Shown here piece after piece: positions 47,883 to 56,004 of a DNA stretch of 64,000 bases (positions are counted from its first letter, which is position 1; the number at the start of each line of letters is the position of its first letter). Below the pieces are notes generated by a model, which was not told the DNA's origin, did no database searches, and worked only from the letters and a program-made list of their open reading frames with translations. Source of the stretch: Aquibacillus rhizosphaerae (lineage in GTDB: Bacteria > Bacillota > Bacilli > Bacillales > Amphibacillaceae); the NCBI RefSeq assembly GCF_030282825.1, contig NZ_JASTZU010000063.1, forward strand, positions 512,256 through 576,255. Direction: 5' to 3'. The position numbers and the translations under genes were made by a program.

Positions 47883-48428
47883 GAATAGTGTGGAAGCAAG
47901 GAAGTATATGATGAATAGTAAATTAGCAGTATTATATATTGGTTTAGGGGCATCTTTGTGGGGCATCATCGGAATCTTTGTTACCTACCTTTACGAATTA
48001 GGTTTCACCCTTACACAGGTTGTTACGATTCGGGTCTTATCTGCATCTATATTTTTAACCGTCTTCGTCATAATTAAAAATCGAAAGTTGTTTAAAATCA
48101 AGCTAGTTGATAGTAAATACTTTATCGGAACTGGCGTTATTAGTATTGTCTTTTTTAATTGGTGTTTATTTAGTGCTTTTTCTCAACCATGCTTCCTTTT
48201 CTTTTGTACACAAAAGGTCTGAGTGTAATAGAATCAAGTAAGGCATCAATTATAGCAACAATTGAGCCCGTAGTAGCTTCCGTATTTGCCTTTATTATTT
48301 TTAATGAATATTTAAACGTATGGCAATACTTCGGAATCATACTAGTTATTTTAGCTATAATTATAGTTCAAAAAAAGTCTAATAAGTGTACTAAACAGAC
48401 AGTTATATCTGGTCATCCGACCCTTTAA
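47872..48428 (+). pseudogene. EamA/DMT-family transporter with an internal deletion and frameshift
   Basis: The first ~110 residues (four helices, G-L-G-A-S-L-W-G-I-I-G-I-F near the start) match the N-terminal half of a ten-helix DMT permease. They run into F-F-N-W-C-L-F-S-A-F and then go out of frame. From 48189 another frame supplies the end, L-L-Y-T-K-G-L-S-V-I-E-S-S-K-A-S-I-I-A-T through the last two helices. About 100 residues from the middle are missing and the junction is frameshifted, so a working transporter is unlikely. The gene overlaps the FUSC gene, implying a former operon. Confidence 0.8.
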
Positions 48429-48482
48429 ATTAATAATGATCTAAATGTCTTGCTAGATAGGTTGTATATGGGGGCAAGAAAC

Positions 48483-48509
48483 AGTCCCTCTGTACTCTTC
48501 AGAGGGACT
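48483..48509 (-). terminator. Terminator of the 36-residue protein gene
   Basis: AGTCCCTCTG (48483-48492) is perfectly inverted at 48500-48509. On the minus strand the stem is followed by GTTTCTT. Confidence 0.75.
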
Positions 48510-48518
48510 ATGATATCA

Positions 48519-48629
48519 CTATCGAGTGACTCCTCGTGAATTTGATTTGCCTTTTCCTCTTTTTTGTTCATCTGGTAGTTTGCCATTGCCATTCTGTTTT
48601 TCTCTTGGTGCATGTGAGTCCTTAACCAT
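48519..48629 (-). CDS. Small basic protein, 36 residues, possible spore protein
   Basis: MVKDSHAPREKQNGNGK... ends in SNSRGVTR; it is rich in Lys, Arg, Gly, Asn and Gln with no hydrophobic part. GGAGGGATCGAC lies ahead of the ATG and a terminator follows the stop by 9 bp. Composition and size resemble the minor small acid-soluble spore proteins of bacilli, but I cannot match it to a named one. Confidence 0.6.
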   Translation of the reverse strand: MVKDSHAPREKQNGNGKLPDEQKRGKGKSNSRGVTR

Positions 48630-48984
48630 GTCGATCCCTCCATTCATCATTAAAATCTCTCGTATTGCTTATCTTTTATAGATAGATGGTAGCTATGCTT
48701 TTTTATACCAACTAATGTTAAAGGAAATGTTCATTATTAAATTAACCGAATTACAGTGAATTATTCTAAAGAATAAAGAAGTTAGTTATCAATCGTAATA
48801 ATGAAAGAAACTGTATAAGTATCTTTCATTATTAAGAGATATTTTAAATCAAAGACAATGATTATAGTAAATATAAGCTTTATTCTATTCTATATTGTTT
48901 TTTTAAAAAAAAGCCTGTATTATGCTAGTGCAACCGATTAAAATTTATACATAATCAGCTGATAAAAAATGATACTCATCAATC

Positions 48985-49003
48985 GATAAAGATAATCATT
49001 ATA
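48985..49003 (+). promoter_or_regulatory. Fur-box-like site upstream of the binding lipoprotein gene (1)
   Basis: GATAAAGATAATCATTATA matches the 19-bp Fur consensus at 17 positions. It lies about 110 bp before the start codon at 49114. A TATACT (49000-49005) overlapping its end could be a -10, but I see no good -35. Confidence 0.6.
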
Positions 49004-49033
49004 CTAACTGAACCCTCTACTTATACGTATCTA

Positions 49034-49048
49034 TGATAATGATTATTC
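49034..49048 (+). promoter_or_regulatory. Fur-box-like site upstream of the binding lipoprotein gene (2)
   Basis: TGATAATGATTATTC fits the 7-1-7 Fur heptamer model TGATAAT-N-ATTATCA at 12 of 14 defined bases. It is 30 bp after the first box and 65 bp before the start codon. Confidence 0.55.
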
Positions 49049-49113
49049 ACATATGAAAGGGTTTTCAATATAATTAGAGTTGTAAATAAAAAACGATTAA
49101 GTGGGTGGTTCGA

Positions 49114-50613
49114 ATGAAAAATATGAGACGAAAGCTTACAGTATTCGCAACCCTATTCCTATTGATGGGTATAGTTGTTGCTTGTGGCGATCAAGACGCA
49201 GCGGGAAGTGAAAGTGGGGCAACTGGGTTTTCAATTATGGCACCATTACACACACCAGAAGCTCCTGAAGATACAATTTTAAATAAATTAGAGGAAGAAA
49301 CGTCTACAAATATTGAAATGCAGTGGATTCCCGATAGTACATACGCTGACAGAGTAAATACAGCTTTTGCAACAAATTCACTTGCAGATGCGGTTTATTT
49401 AGGAAATATAACAATATTTAATCAGTTTAAAGATGCGATGCGGGATGATCAGTTTTGGGAAATTGGTCCATACTTAGATGATTATGAGAATCTAAGTAAA
49501 TTAAAGCCGCAAATTTTAGAAAACTCAATGGTAGATGGGAAAATTTACACGCTTTATCAAGGTAGACCATTATCTAGACAAGGGATAATCTATCGGAAAG
49601 ATTGGGCAGATAATTTAGGTCTTGATACTCCAACTACAACAGAGGAATTTTACGAAATGGCTAGAGCTTTTACAGAGGATGACCCAGATGGAAATGGGGA
49701 GGACGATACATTCGGCATATCTGATCGTAGTGATTTAGTTTATGGTGCTTTCAAAACAGTTGCATCTTGGTTTGGTACCCCAAACAACTTTGGGGTAAAA
49801 GATGGAGAAATTGTACCAGAATTTATGTATCCAGAATATAAAGAAACTTTGGATTATTTTAAAGACCTTCATAGCAATGGCTACATTAACCAGGATTTTC
49901 CTGTAACGAGTAAGCCAGACCAAAAGAATTTCATTAAAAATGGTACAGCGGGAATCTATGTTGGTGCAATGGGAGATGTCATTAGCTTGTATAAAGATAC
50001 GATAGAGCTTAACCCAGACGCAGAGTTTGATGTGCAAAACAATATAAAAGGACCAGATGGTGAATTTGGCGTGTGGGCTATTCCTGGATTTGGAAGTGGC
50101 GTTGTATTTCCAAAAAGTGCTGTAAAAACAGAAGAAGAGTTGAAAGAGATACTTGCTTTTTATGATAGTATGATGTCTACAGAACTAGCGAATCTATCTT
50201 ATTGGGGTATAGAGGATGAACACTATACAGTAAGTGATGGTGGTGCATTGCCTGTAGAAGACCAAGCAAAAGTGGATAGAGAAGTTAAACCATTCCAGTC
50301 TTTAGAAATAGGGGAACCTGATACGAATGGTAGGTATGAAGGTGCAATGGAATATGAGACAAAGGCAAAAGCGGAAAAATTGACGAAAGATAATGAAAAT
50401 CATTTGATAAATGATCCAACGGTTACGTTAGATTCTAAAACATTTGTTCAAGACGGAAGTCGATTACAACAAATTATCACCGATGAATCCTATAAATACA
50501 TTCTTGGCCAAACGGATGAGGCAGGTTTTGAAGCAGCATTAGAAAAGTGGAAAGCTGAGGGTGGGCAAGATATTCTAGATGAATTTAATGCATCGTATCA
50601 AGAGAATAAATAA
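49114..50613 (+). CDS. Extracellular solute-binding lipoprotein (LipO/YtcQ type), orphan
   Basis: Binding protein of 499 residues. The signal peptide ends in the lipobox V-V-A-C (Cys about 24) and is followed by a mature domain of the family 1 type, with W-I-P-D-S-T-Y-A-D-R near 70 and Y-R-K-D-W-A-D-N-L-G-L near 168. Length and sequence are of the LipO/YtcQ group, which in bacilli serves oligosaccharide or complex sugar uptake with YtcP/LplB-type permeases. No permease is adjacent here. Two Fur-like boxes upstream are unusual for a sugar-binding protein and suggest iron-dependent expression. Start is the ATG at 49114, since the GTG at 49105 sits within the likely ribosome binding site. Confidence 0.88.
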   Translation: MKNMRRKLTVFATLFLLMGIVVACGDQDAAGSESGATGFSIMAPLHTPEAPEDTILNKLEEETSTNIEMQWIPDSTYADRVNTAFATNSLADAVYLGNITIFNQFKDAMRDDQFWEIGPYLDDYENLSKLKPQILENSMVDGKIYTLYQGRPLSRQGIIYRKDWADNLGLDTPTTTEEFYEMARAFTEDDPDGNGEDDTFGISDRSDLVYGAFKTVASWFGTPNNFGVKDGEIVPEFMYPEYKETLDYFKDLHSNGYINQDFPVTSKPDQKNFIKNGTAGIYVGAMGDVISLYKDTIELNPDAEFDVQNNIKGPDGEFGVWAIPGFGSGVVFPKSAVKTEEELKEILAFYDSMMSTELANLSYWGIEDEHYTVSDGGALPVEDQAKVDREVKPFQSLEIGEPDTNGRYEGAMEYETKAKAEKLTKDNENHLINDPTVTLDSKTFVQDGSRLQQIITDESYKYILGQTDEAGFEAALEKWKAEGGQDILDEFNASYQENK

Positions 50614-51284
50614 TGCATAGAAGTCGGCCTAGTCCGCTAGGTTTCTTAGTTGGCAAAACATAAACAGGGGCATCATCTATTATTATGGATGGTGTCTCTG
50701 TTATTTGTAGGGTGATGACAAATGAAACACTAACTTTTGTTCCATCATAGCAAGTCCTTTACATAAATGATAGAATTTTTTTAGATTGTTTTACTGAGTT
50801 GCATTAATAGTATCTTAATTAGAAATTTATTTTTTTAAAGCAATAAAGAAGAATTAAGTGAACCAAAAAGCCAATTGAAATATCACCGTTTTATCAATAA
50901 AGATTAAAGTAATAATTAAGGGTAATAGAAAGAATATAATGTTAGTCCGAAAATTTCCATGTTCCGAAATGGCTATATTGATTCCAAAAATATTGTTTTT
51001 TTGTGATGTAATTTCAAATATTATCTATATGAACTTAAGACCTGAAACAAAATGTTCAAGTTGTCACTCATGGTCAATGAAAAGGATGAAAGAAATATAT
51101 ATATTGACCTTCCTATTCCATGAATTATTTTCGAATGGTAAGGTGAGGAGATTATCAAATAAAAATAAAAAGTTAGACAAAATAAAGAGTAAGATTGTAA
51201 GTGAATTCTTAAAGATTGATTTTTATCGATGTAAAAGATAGAGTTAAAAAATAAAGATTTCTACATATAGAAAGGATAGACGCT
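50614..51284. other. Intergenic region of 670 bp, no convincing gene
   Basis: A 100-residue frame at 50939-51241 has no ribosome binding site and odd composition (many Cys, Lys, Ile, Phe); I do not accept it. No clear terminator follows the lipoprotein gene beyond a weak CATC/GATG hairpin near 50670-50690. Confidence 0.4.
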
Positions 51285-51794
51285 ATGAAATCTAAACTTA
51301 TACTTATGCTACTTATGACAGTCCTTGTTCTTTCAGCATGTGGAAAAGAAGAACAAGGAGAATCTATGACTCTACTTGACCAGGAAAACAGTGAAATTGC
51401 TTTTCCGCAGGATAAACCCACTTTATTTTTTTTCATTACGACATATACCTGAACGCATTGCCAACAGCAACTAGTTGAGTTGCATGAAAATCTTGATCAA
51501 TTGAATGATTTGGATGTGAACAAATTTATTATCAGTGGGGATACCCCTGAACAACAGGTAGTATTGTACAACTCCTTAGAAGAATCCTACGGTCAAAGTT
51601 TACCTTTCATTTCAGACCCTGAGCTTAAGATGATAGACCATTTGGGCATGAAAAATGGTAATGCTGCCTACAGAGGATACGGAATCTTAGATGAAGAGGG
51701 AAACGTTGTATTTAGCACAATTAATGATTTATGGGGAGAAGAGTTCGATAAGACGGTTAAAGAAATAAAAGAGGAATATCAATCAATGCAATAG
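51285..51794 (+). CDS. Redoxin/TlpA-like lipoprotein with in-frame TGA at the active site; candidate selenoprotein or single-site pseudogene
   Basis: Starting at the ATG at 51285 (AGAAAGGATAG ahead), a lipoprotein signal M-K-S-K-L-I-L-M-L-L-M-T-V-L-V-L-S-A-C is followed by a thioredoxin-fold chain. The frame is open for 169 codons except for TGA at codon 56 (51450-51452). The surrounding sequence is F-F-F-I-T-T-Y-T-[TGA]-T-H-C-Q-Q-Q, so the TGA takes the first position of a C-x-x-C-type site and Cys59 the second. The rest is normal for the family: I-S-G-D-T-P-E-Q-Q and P-F-I-S-D-P-E-L-K-M, then G-Y-G-I-L-D-E-E-G-N-V-V-F. If TGA is read as selenocysteine, this is a U-x-x-C oxidoreductase on the outer face of the membrane. 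If not, it is a nonsense mutant, or the residue was Ser or Trp. Confidence 0.7.
51467..51483 (+). other. Hairpin 14 nt after the in-frame TGA, possible SECIS-like element
   Basis: GCAACT (51467-51472) pairs perfectly with AGTTGC (51478-51483) around the loop AGTTG. The loop begins 20 nt after the TGA, and a G is among its first two bases. As I recall the published bacterial SECIS model, it asks for a stem of at least 4 pairs, a small loop with a G in its first two positions and a distance of about 16-37 nt. A 6-bp hairpin can also arise by chance. Confidence 0.4.
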
Positions 51795-51925
51795 AAGTAG
51801 TGTAGCAGAATCTGACTTTCTTTGTTAAGGAAACAAGACTGCATATATATGCCTTTGAAATGCGATTCAGACGAAAAGAACTACTTCAGTTGTTATTCCT
51901 TGTGACAGACAATAAAAAAATATTT

Positions 51926-51975
51926 AAAAGTGTCAGCACTACTAAATGGTTCTTTATGTAGTGCTGGCACTTTTT
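51926..51975 (+). terminator. Terminator downstream of the redoxin-like gene
   Basis: AAAAGTGTCAGCACTAC (51926-51942) pairs with GTAGTGCTGGCACTTTT (51958-51974) with one G-T pair, then further T. No other gene lies in between, so it probably ends the redoxin transcript. Confidence 0.85.
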
Positions 51976-52143
51976 AATTTTTCAGTGAAAACTTTAATTT
52001 CTTTTATAAAGTGTTCGAATAAACCATTATGCTAACAGAAACGGTTAAATGGGAGCTTCATCAACTTTGAAAGGAGAATGAGGTACAGGCTATTTTATCC
52101 ATTCTCTTAATTTAGTGAGAAGTAATTATCTATTCAAGATATA

Positions 52144-52173
52144 TTGACAATGATAATCATTCTCATATATAAT
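52144..52173 (+). promoter_or_regulatory. Promoter with a Fur box in its spacer
   Basis: TTGACA (52144-52149), 18 bp, TATAAT (52168-52173): a near-ideal promoter. GACAATGATAATCATTCTC (52146-52164) matches the Fur consensus at 17 of 19 bases and lies between the two elements. The first downstream ORF is the 42-residue Cys-rich protein at 52265. Confidence 0.75.
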
Positions 52174-52264
52174 CTCCTTAATCAATTAATACAATTTTAT
52201 CCTTATGGTCTAGCTAAGGGTTTAGTAGCTTATTCAATGGAATATTGTTTATATAGGGAGGTAA

Positions 52265-52393
52265 GTGAGTATTATAATTTGTCAATGCTGCGGTTATATA
52301 CATAACCAGGAAACTGTTGAAGATGAATGTAGCAATGATAATTATCTGTGTCCTTGCTGTGATTTCTATGATATCGAGACATCGGATTTTTAG
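52265..52393 (+). CDS. Cys-rich small protein, 42 residues, probably iron-regulated
   Basis: The frame from a GTG at 52265 reads V-S-I-I-I-C-Q-C-C-G-Y, then E-C-S-N-D-N-Y-L-C-P-C-C-D-F-Y and ends E-T-S-D-F. The C-x-C-C-G-Y and C-P-C-C pairs look like two knuckles of a rubredoxin- or zinc-ribbon-like fold, with an extra Cys between. GGGAGG at 52256-52261 is strong but only 3 nt from the GTG; an ATT six bases on is a rarer option. A Fur-overlapped promoter lies 90 bp upstream. I know no named family for it. Confidence 0.62.
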   Translation: MSIIICQCCGYIHNQETVEDECSNDNYLCPCCDFYDIETSDF

Positions 52394-52510
52394 TAATCGT
52401 CTAGAATAAATACCTTTCTTTTGGACTTGAATGAGGAAGATTGAATCGTGCTATTTAAGAGGTTATCAACAATTTAAGAAAATAATAGCAAATAAAAGGG
52501 GATAATAGGG

Positions 52511-52927
52511 ATGGTTAAACATTTTATAACGGTCCAATCATTTTTTCATCAGATAGATTGTTTTTGTCCTGACGGTGATCATTCAGAAGTTATAAAAATT
52601 AATAAAGGCGATGTAATTAAAATTATTAATGAACGTAAATATATCAATGGAGTAGGATGGTATTTTTTGATTGAACATAACAGTCAAAACTCTTTTTTTG
52701 CTGCTCTTTCAGATTTGGATTACTATCATTCACAAGGCCTGTTACTTTCTATAATAGACATAGAATTGACTTTAAACTATTTAAACTTTCAGGTGGATCA
52801 TGCGCTTGATAATGATGACGAGCTCGAGTTTATAGATGTATCAAATAAAATAATCGAATCGGATAAACTCAAAAAGAAACTAGTTGCATCCCTAAAAAGC
52901 AATAAACCTAAAACGATGAGTGTATAA
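52511..52927 (+). CDS. IDEAL-domain protein
   Basis: Protein of 138 residues. The N-terminal ~80 residues form an unknown, probably SH3-like beta domain (G-D-V-I-K-I-I-N-E-R-K-Y near 36). The C-terminal part is an IDEAL motif region: I-E-L-T-L-N-Y-L-N-F-Q-V-D-H-A-L-D and E-F-I-D-V-S-N-K-I. The IDEAL motif is a short helical module found in several Bacillus proteins of unclear role (YpiB and YozD among them). AAAGGGGATAATAGGG precedes the ATG. It may be read through from the Fur-type promoter at 52144. Confidence 0.8.
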   Translation: MVKHFITVQSFFHQIDCFCPDGDHSEVIKINKGDVIKIINERKYINGVGWYFLIEHNSQNSFFAALSDLDYYHSQGLLLSIIDIELTLNYLNFQVDHALDNDDELEFIDVSNKIIESDKLKKKLVASLKSNKPKTMSV

Positions 52928-53162
52928 ATATTCTGTTTAAGGAGATCTTTTGTGGAATAGAGATTTAAAAAATATGATTAATCGTTTACTTTCAACTGGG
53001 AAGCTCACTATTTTAATGGTGAGAGGCTGTCGCTGATAATAAATGGGTTATTATAAAGCATAAAATAAGTTTGGATTAGCAGATCTGCTTTCGCAAAAAT
53101 ACCTAAAGTTGTATATACTAAATTACATATAAACTCTCATAGGTATAGTAGGTGGAAATAAT

Positions 53163-53882
53163 TTGGTAACTAAACAAGAAGTTCGTGAGGAAAAGTGGAA
53201 GTATTTAACTGACAACAAGCTGGGGAGATTTCCTTTCCCGTTACAAAATCGCATTCCTAATTTTAAAGGTGCAGAAAAGGCAGCGCATTTTGTAACCCAA
53301 ATGCCTGAGTATCAAAACGCAAAAGTAATTAAAGTTAATCCGGACGCTCCACAGCTTCCAATTCGAGCACAAATATTGAAGGACATGAAGACATTACTTG
53401 TACCGACCCCCAGGTTAAAAGCTGGGTTCATCATCGTAAAGCCAGCATGGGTCCCAACGGGCGAAGAAAGAAGAGCAGCTAGTCTATCTCATATAAAATC
53501 TTACGGTAAAGAGATTGCCCTTGACGAGATTCCAAACATTGACTTATTCTTTGCGGGTTCTGTTGCATTAAATAGAGATGGCAGAAGAATAGGAAAAGGG
53601 GAAGGGTATGCAGACCGGGAATATGCGATTATAAGAGAACTTGGAAATCCAGATATTCCGGTTATTGGTACGATTCACAGTGCTCAGTTAACTGATAAGG
53701 ATATACCGATAGATCCTTTTGATCTAACTGTTGATTGGATTGCAACAGAAAAAGAACTTATTAAAACTGATTCTCCATATAAGAAGCCAAACGGCATACA
53801 ATGGGACCTTGTAACAGAAGAGGAATTAGAAGCCATGCCCGTTTTAAGAGAAATACAAGAACTTACAAGGAACGGGACATAG
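53163..53882 (+). CDS. 5-formyltetrahydrofolate cyclo-ligase-family protein
   Basis: Protein of 239 residues in the FTHF cyclo-ligase/MTHFSD-like superfamily. Seen are the beta strand L-L-V-P-T-P-R-L near 80, I-D-L-F-F-A-G-S-V-A-L-N near 126, and the glycine-rich phosphate loop G-R-R-I-G-K-G-E-G-Y-A-D near 141, which corresponds to the G-x-G-x-G-Y-Y-D of true enzymes. The second Y of the motif is Ala here. It may be a folate-salvage enzyme or a relative with another substrate. The TTG start at 53163 follows GGTGG by 7 nt. Confidence 0.82.
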   Translation: MVTKQEVREEKWKYLTDNKLGRFPFPLQNRIPNFKGAEKAAHFVTQMPEYQNAKVIKVNPDAPQLPIRAQILKDMKTLLVPTPRLKAGFIIVKPAWVPTGEERRAASLSHIKSYGKEIALDEIPNIDLFFAGSVALNRDGRRIGKGEGYADREYAIIRELGNPDIPVIGTIHSAQLTDKDIPIDPFDLTVDWIATEKELIKTDSPYKKPNGIQWDLVTEEELEAMPVLREIQELTRNGT

Positions 53883-54267
53883 GTTTTCTCTTCCCGTGTT
53901 TTATTCCGTTCCTTAGTAATTTATACTGCATATCTTAATATAATACCTTCATATTTAACTTATGGAATTCGGCTGGCTGTATATAGACTCATTTATTCCC
54001 CACATAAAAACCCTTCCCTATTGGTGTTCATCTATTCACAGTTGCACTATTAATTTTAATAGATTAAGTTTTTGAAGTAATAGAATTTATAAATAGGATA
54101 TGTAAAATGAAGTGCTTCCAAAGCTAGTTATGTAGAAAAAAACAGAATTATATCGATTACGCTTATTAACGCGTATCCCTAACGAGAAAGAACAGTATAA
54201 GTTTGAAATTAGAGTAATTATCTAATCACCCAAGGTTTATTCCTGTACTTTTGTCACAAGTCAGCCT
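53883..54267. other. Intergenic region, no gene recognised
   Basis: A weak hairpin (AACGGGA/TTCCCGT) spans the preceding stop codon and is followed by GTTTTATT at about 53905, which may terminate the cyclo-ligase-like gene. The rest is AT-rich and without usable ORFs. Confidence 0.4.
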
Positions 54268-54315
54268 ATGAAAAGCATATCTTATAAAAAATGTAATAGA
54301 TATGGAGGAATAATA

Positions 54316-54969
54316 ATGTATGCAAATTATCCCTATTTTTCATATGGAAATCCTAATGTAACGTATCCCACTGGTCAGGAAAAATATGAACACTGGAACG
54401 CCAATCCCGTTCCATATAGTTATCTTCGTCAACAACCTATACAAGGTCAGGCATATTGGACAGATGGAGGACCTATAACGCAGTGTGGGATTCCGTGGTC
54501 AACAAATCAATTTATGACTGCTGCTGTAGGGGCAACTACGAATTACCAATGTGGTGAGACTTTGAAGGTAAAGAATATTTCGAACAACAGAGAGGTTATT
54601 GTTACGATTGTAGATAAAGTACCTGGATTTTTAGCTAACCAAATTAACGTACATCGAAAAGCATTTGAAACGTTAGGAGCTAATCCAAGTATTGGGGTAA
54701 TTAATGTGGAAATGACCTATTCTCCTGAACTTGAACAGGAGAAGTGGGGGAAATACTTGCTAGAAATTACCCAAGCAGGATATCCATCCTACAATGTAAC
54801 GGAATATAATTTAGTGAATAAAACAAATGTATCTCCAACTCAAGAAAAAGAAGTGTATGAGTTCATTTTAAAATCATCTCAAGAAACGAAAAAAGTAAGA
54901 GGTAATGTAGCGTATAACCCGAGAACAGATAGAATTATTGCTTTTGATATACAGGAAGTGGGAATGTAA
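54316..54969 (+). CDS. Double-psi beta-barrel (RlpA-like) plus DUF3889 protein
   Basis: Protein of 217 residues. The first ~45 are Tyr/Pro/Asn-rich (NYPYFSYGNPNVTYP). Residues about 48-135 form an RlpA/expansin-like barrel: Q-G-Q-A-Y-W-T-D-G-G-P-I-T-Q-C-G, Y-Q-C-G-E-T-L-K-V and I-V-D-K-V-P-G, with the two Cys expected to form a disulfide. The last ~75 match DUF3889 (W-G-K-Y-L-L-E-I near 140, G-N-V-A-Y-N-P-R-T near 198). No signal peptide is seen, so deposition on the spore from the mother cell is more likely than secretion. GGAGG at 54304-54308 sets the start at 54316. Confidence 0.8.
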   Translation: MYANYPYFSYGNPNVTYPTGQEKYEHWNANPVPYSYLRQQPIQGQAYWTDGGPITQCGIPWSTNQFMTAAVGATTNYQCGETLKVKNISNNREVIVTIVDKVPGFLANQINVHRKAFETLGANPSIGVINVEMTYSPELEQEKWGKYLLEITQAGYPSYNVTEYNLVNKTNVSPTQEKEVYEFILKSSQETKKVRGNVAYNPRTDRIIAFDIQEVGM

Positions 54970-54980
54970 GGTTGCATGTG

Positions 54981-55028
54981 AGGGGACATCTTGCTTCCTT
55001 AGATGGAAGTAAGATGTCCCCTATTTTT
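54981..55028 (+). terminator. Long-stem terminator
   Basis: AGGGGACATCTTGCTTCC (54981-54998) pairs with GGAAGTAAGATGTCCCCT (55005-55022) around 6 nt, followed by ATTTTTT. The stem uses the same GGGGAC and GCTTCC words as the dispersed repeats at 59786-63917. Confidence 0.92.
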
Positions 55029-55234
55029 TCTGAATCAATAATATATTGTCTTGAAATTAATAATACTCCCACTAGCTATACTAGTTAAGATTTGTATTCC
55101 ACTTTTTAGTTAGGCTACTTATCCCAATTCCTAGTCGACCAAAATCTAAATCTGGAAAATAAAACCTGATTCAAGTGGCAGCTAGCCAATTCTTTCACCT
55201 ATGGAATCCCAATAGTGGATAGCTTATTATGCGT

Positions 55235-55711
55235 TTAAAAGCAAGTGAACGATTGAATTTGACGTAAGCTTATTCCGGAATAAACCCATCTAAATCCAAT
55301 CCATCGATATCCCGAGACTGAATCTCTACCAACAAATGTTGGATAAAACCAAAATTGCTGAAAACCTCGCGCCCACACATACGTGAATTTGAATAGACAT
55401 CCACTAATACTTCCGGGATCAACGGCAAACGTTGATGCTTGCTGTGTTTGCGCTTGTGTAGGAACATAAGATGGAGGTGGTGATGTTGGAGGTCCTCCTT
55501 GCATATCTTGCCCTGGTGGTGTAGTTGGCGGTGAGCCAGGAAAACCAATTTGCGGGCCCATAGAACCTCCTTGCCATGGGAAATTCGGAATCATTTGTCT
55601 TTCGTCGACAGTTACATGTGGGAAATTATTTGGTTGAAATGGTACGGATAAAGGAAATGAGTTCTGTTCATATGAATTTTGCAAATACCCTTTTTCATTT
55701 GTTGAATACAT
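55235..55711 (-). CDS. Pro-rich protein with aromatic C-terminal domain, possible spore surface protein
   Basis: Protein of 158 residues. Residues 1-95 are low-complexity, rich in Pro, Gln, Gly and Asn (F-P-G-S-P-P-T-T-P-P-G-Q). The last ~55 are rich in Trp, Phe and Tyr: C-L-F-K-F-T-Y-V-W, W-F-Y-P-T-F-V-G-R and G-Y-R-W-I-G-F-R-W-V-Y. It has no signal peptide. I recall similar C-terminal domains in hypothetical Bacillus proteins but no named family. AGAGGAGTGATATA precedes the ATG. It is convergent with the DPBB/DUF3889 gene, and both have the look of outer spore layer proteins. Confidence 0.7.
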   Translation of the reverse strand: MYSTNEKGYLQNSYEQNSFPLSVPFQPNNFPHVTVDERQMIPNFPWQGGSMGPQIGFPGSPPTTPPGQDMQGGPPTSPPPSYVPTQAQTQQASTFAVDPGSISGCLFKFTYVWARGFQQFWFYPTFVGRDSVSGYRWIGFRWVYSGISLRQIQSFTCF

Positions 55712-56004
55712 TATATCACTCCTCTGACTTTTCCTATCATCCTATTCAGTAGTCATTGGTCTATAAACTTGTACCTAGAAAAATGTGCGTGTACCCACGA
55801 GAAAAGTAATTAAATATGATCTATGAATGCATGTTAGTAGGGATTTACTCAAAGCATCAGTTCTAAAAGTTATGTTTACTATTTTTCAAGTTGCTTTCCT
55901 CCTAACTTTCGTATCTTTGGTGCGAAATTTTATTATTTTGCTAACCCATTCGCTTTTCTCCATAGGCAATCTTGTTTTACAAATTTAACTTGATGAGCAC
56001 TTTT

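Noticed and set aside
50939..51241. 100-residue rightward ORF before the redoxin-like gene
   Set aside because: No ribosome binding site, composition unlike the neighbouring proteins, and no recognisable motif; probably chance in AT-rich DNA.
38975..51794. Reassignment of TGA as a sense codon, given three in-frame TGAs
   Set aside because: Many intact genes in the window end at TGA (for example 5603, 10288, 22017, 37321) with proteins of normal length, so TGA is a working stop codon.
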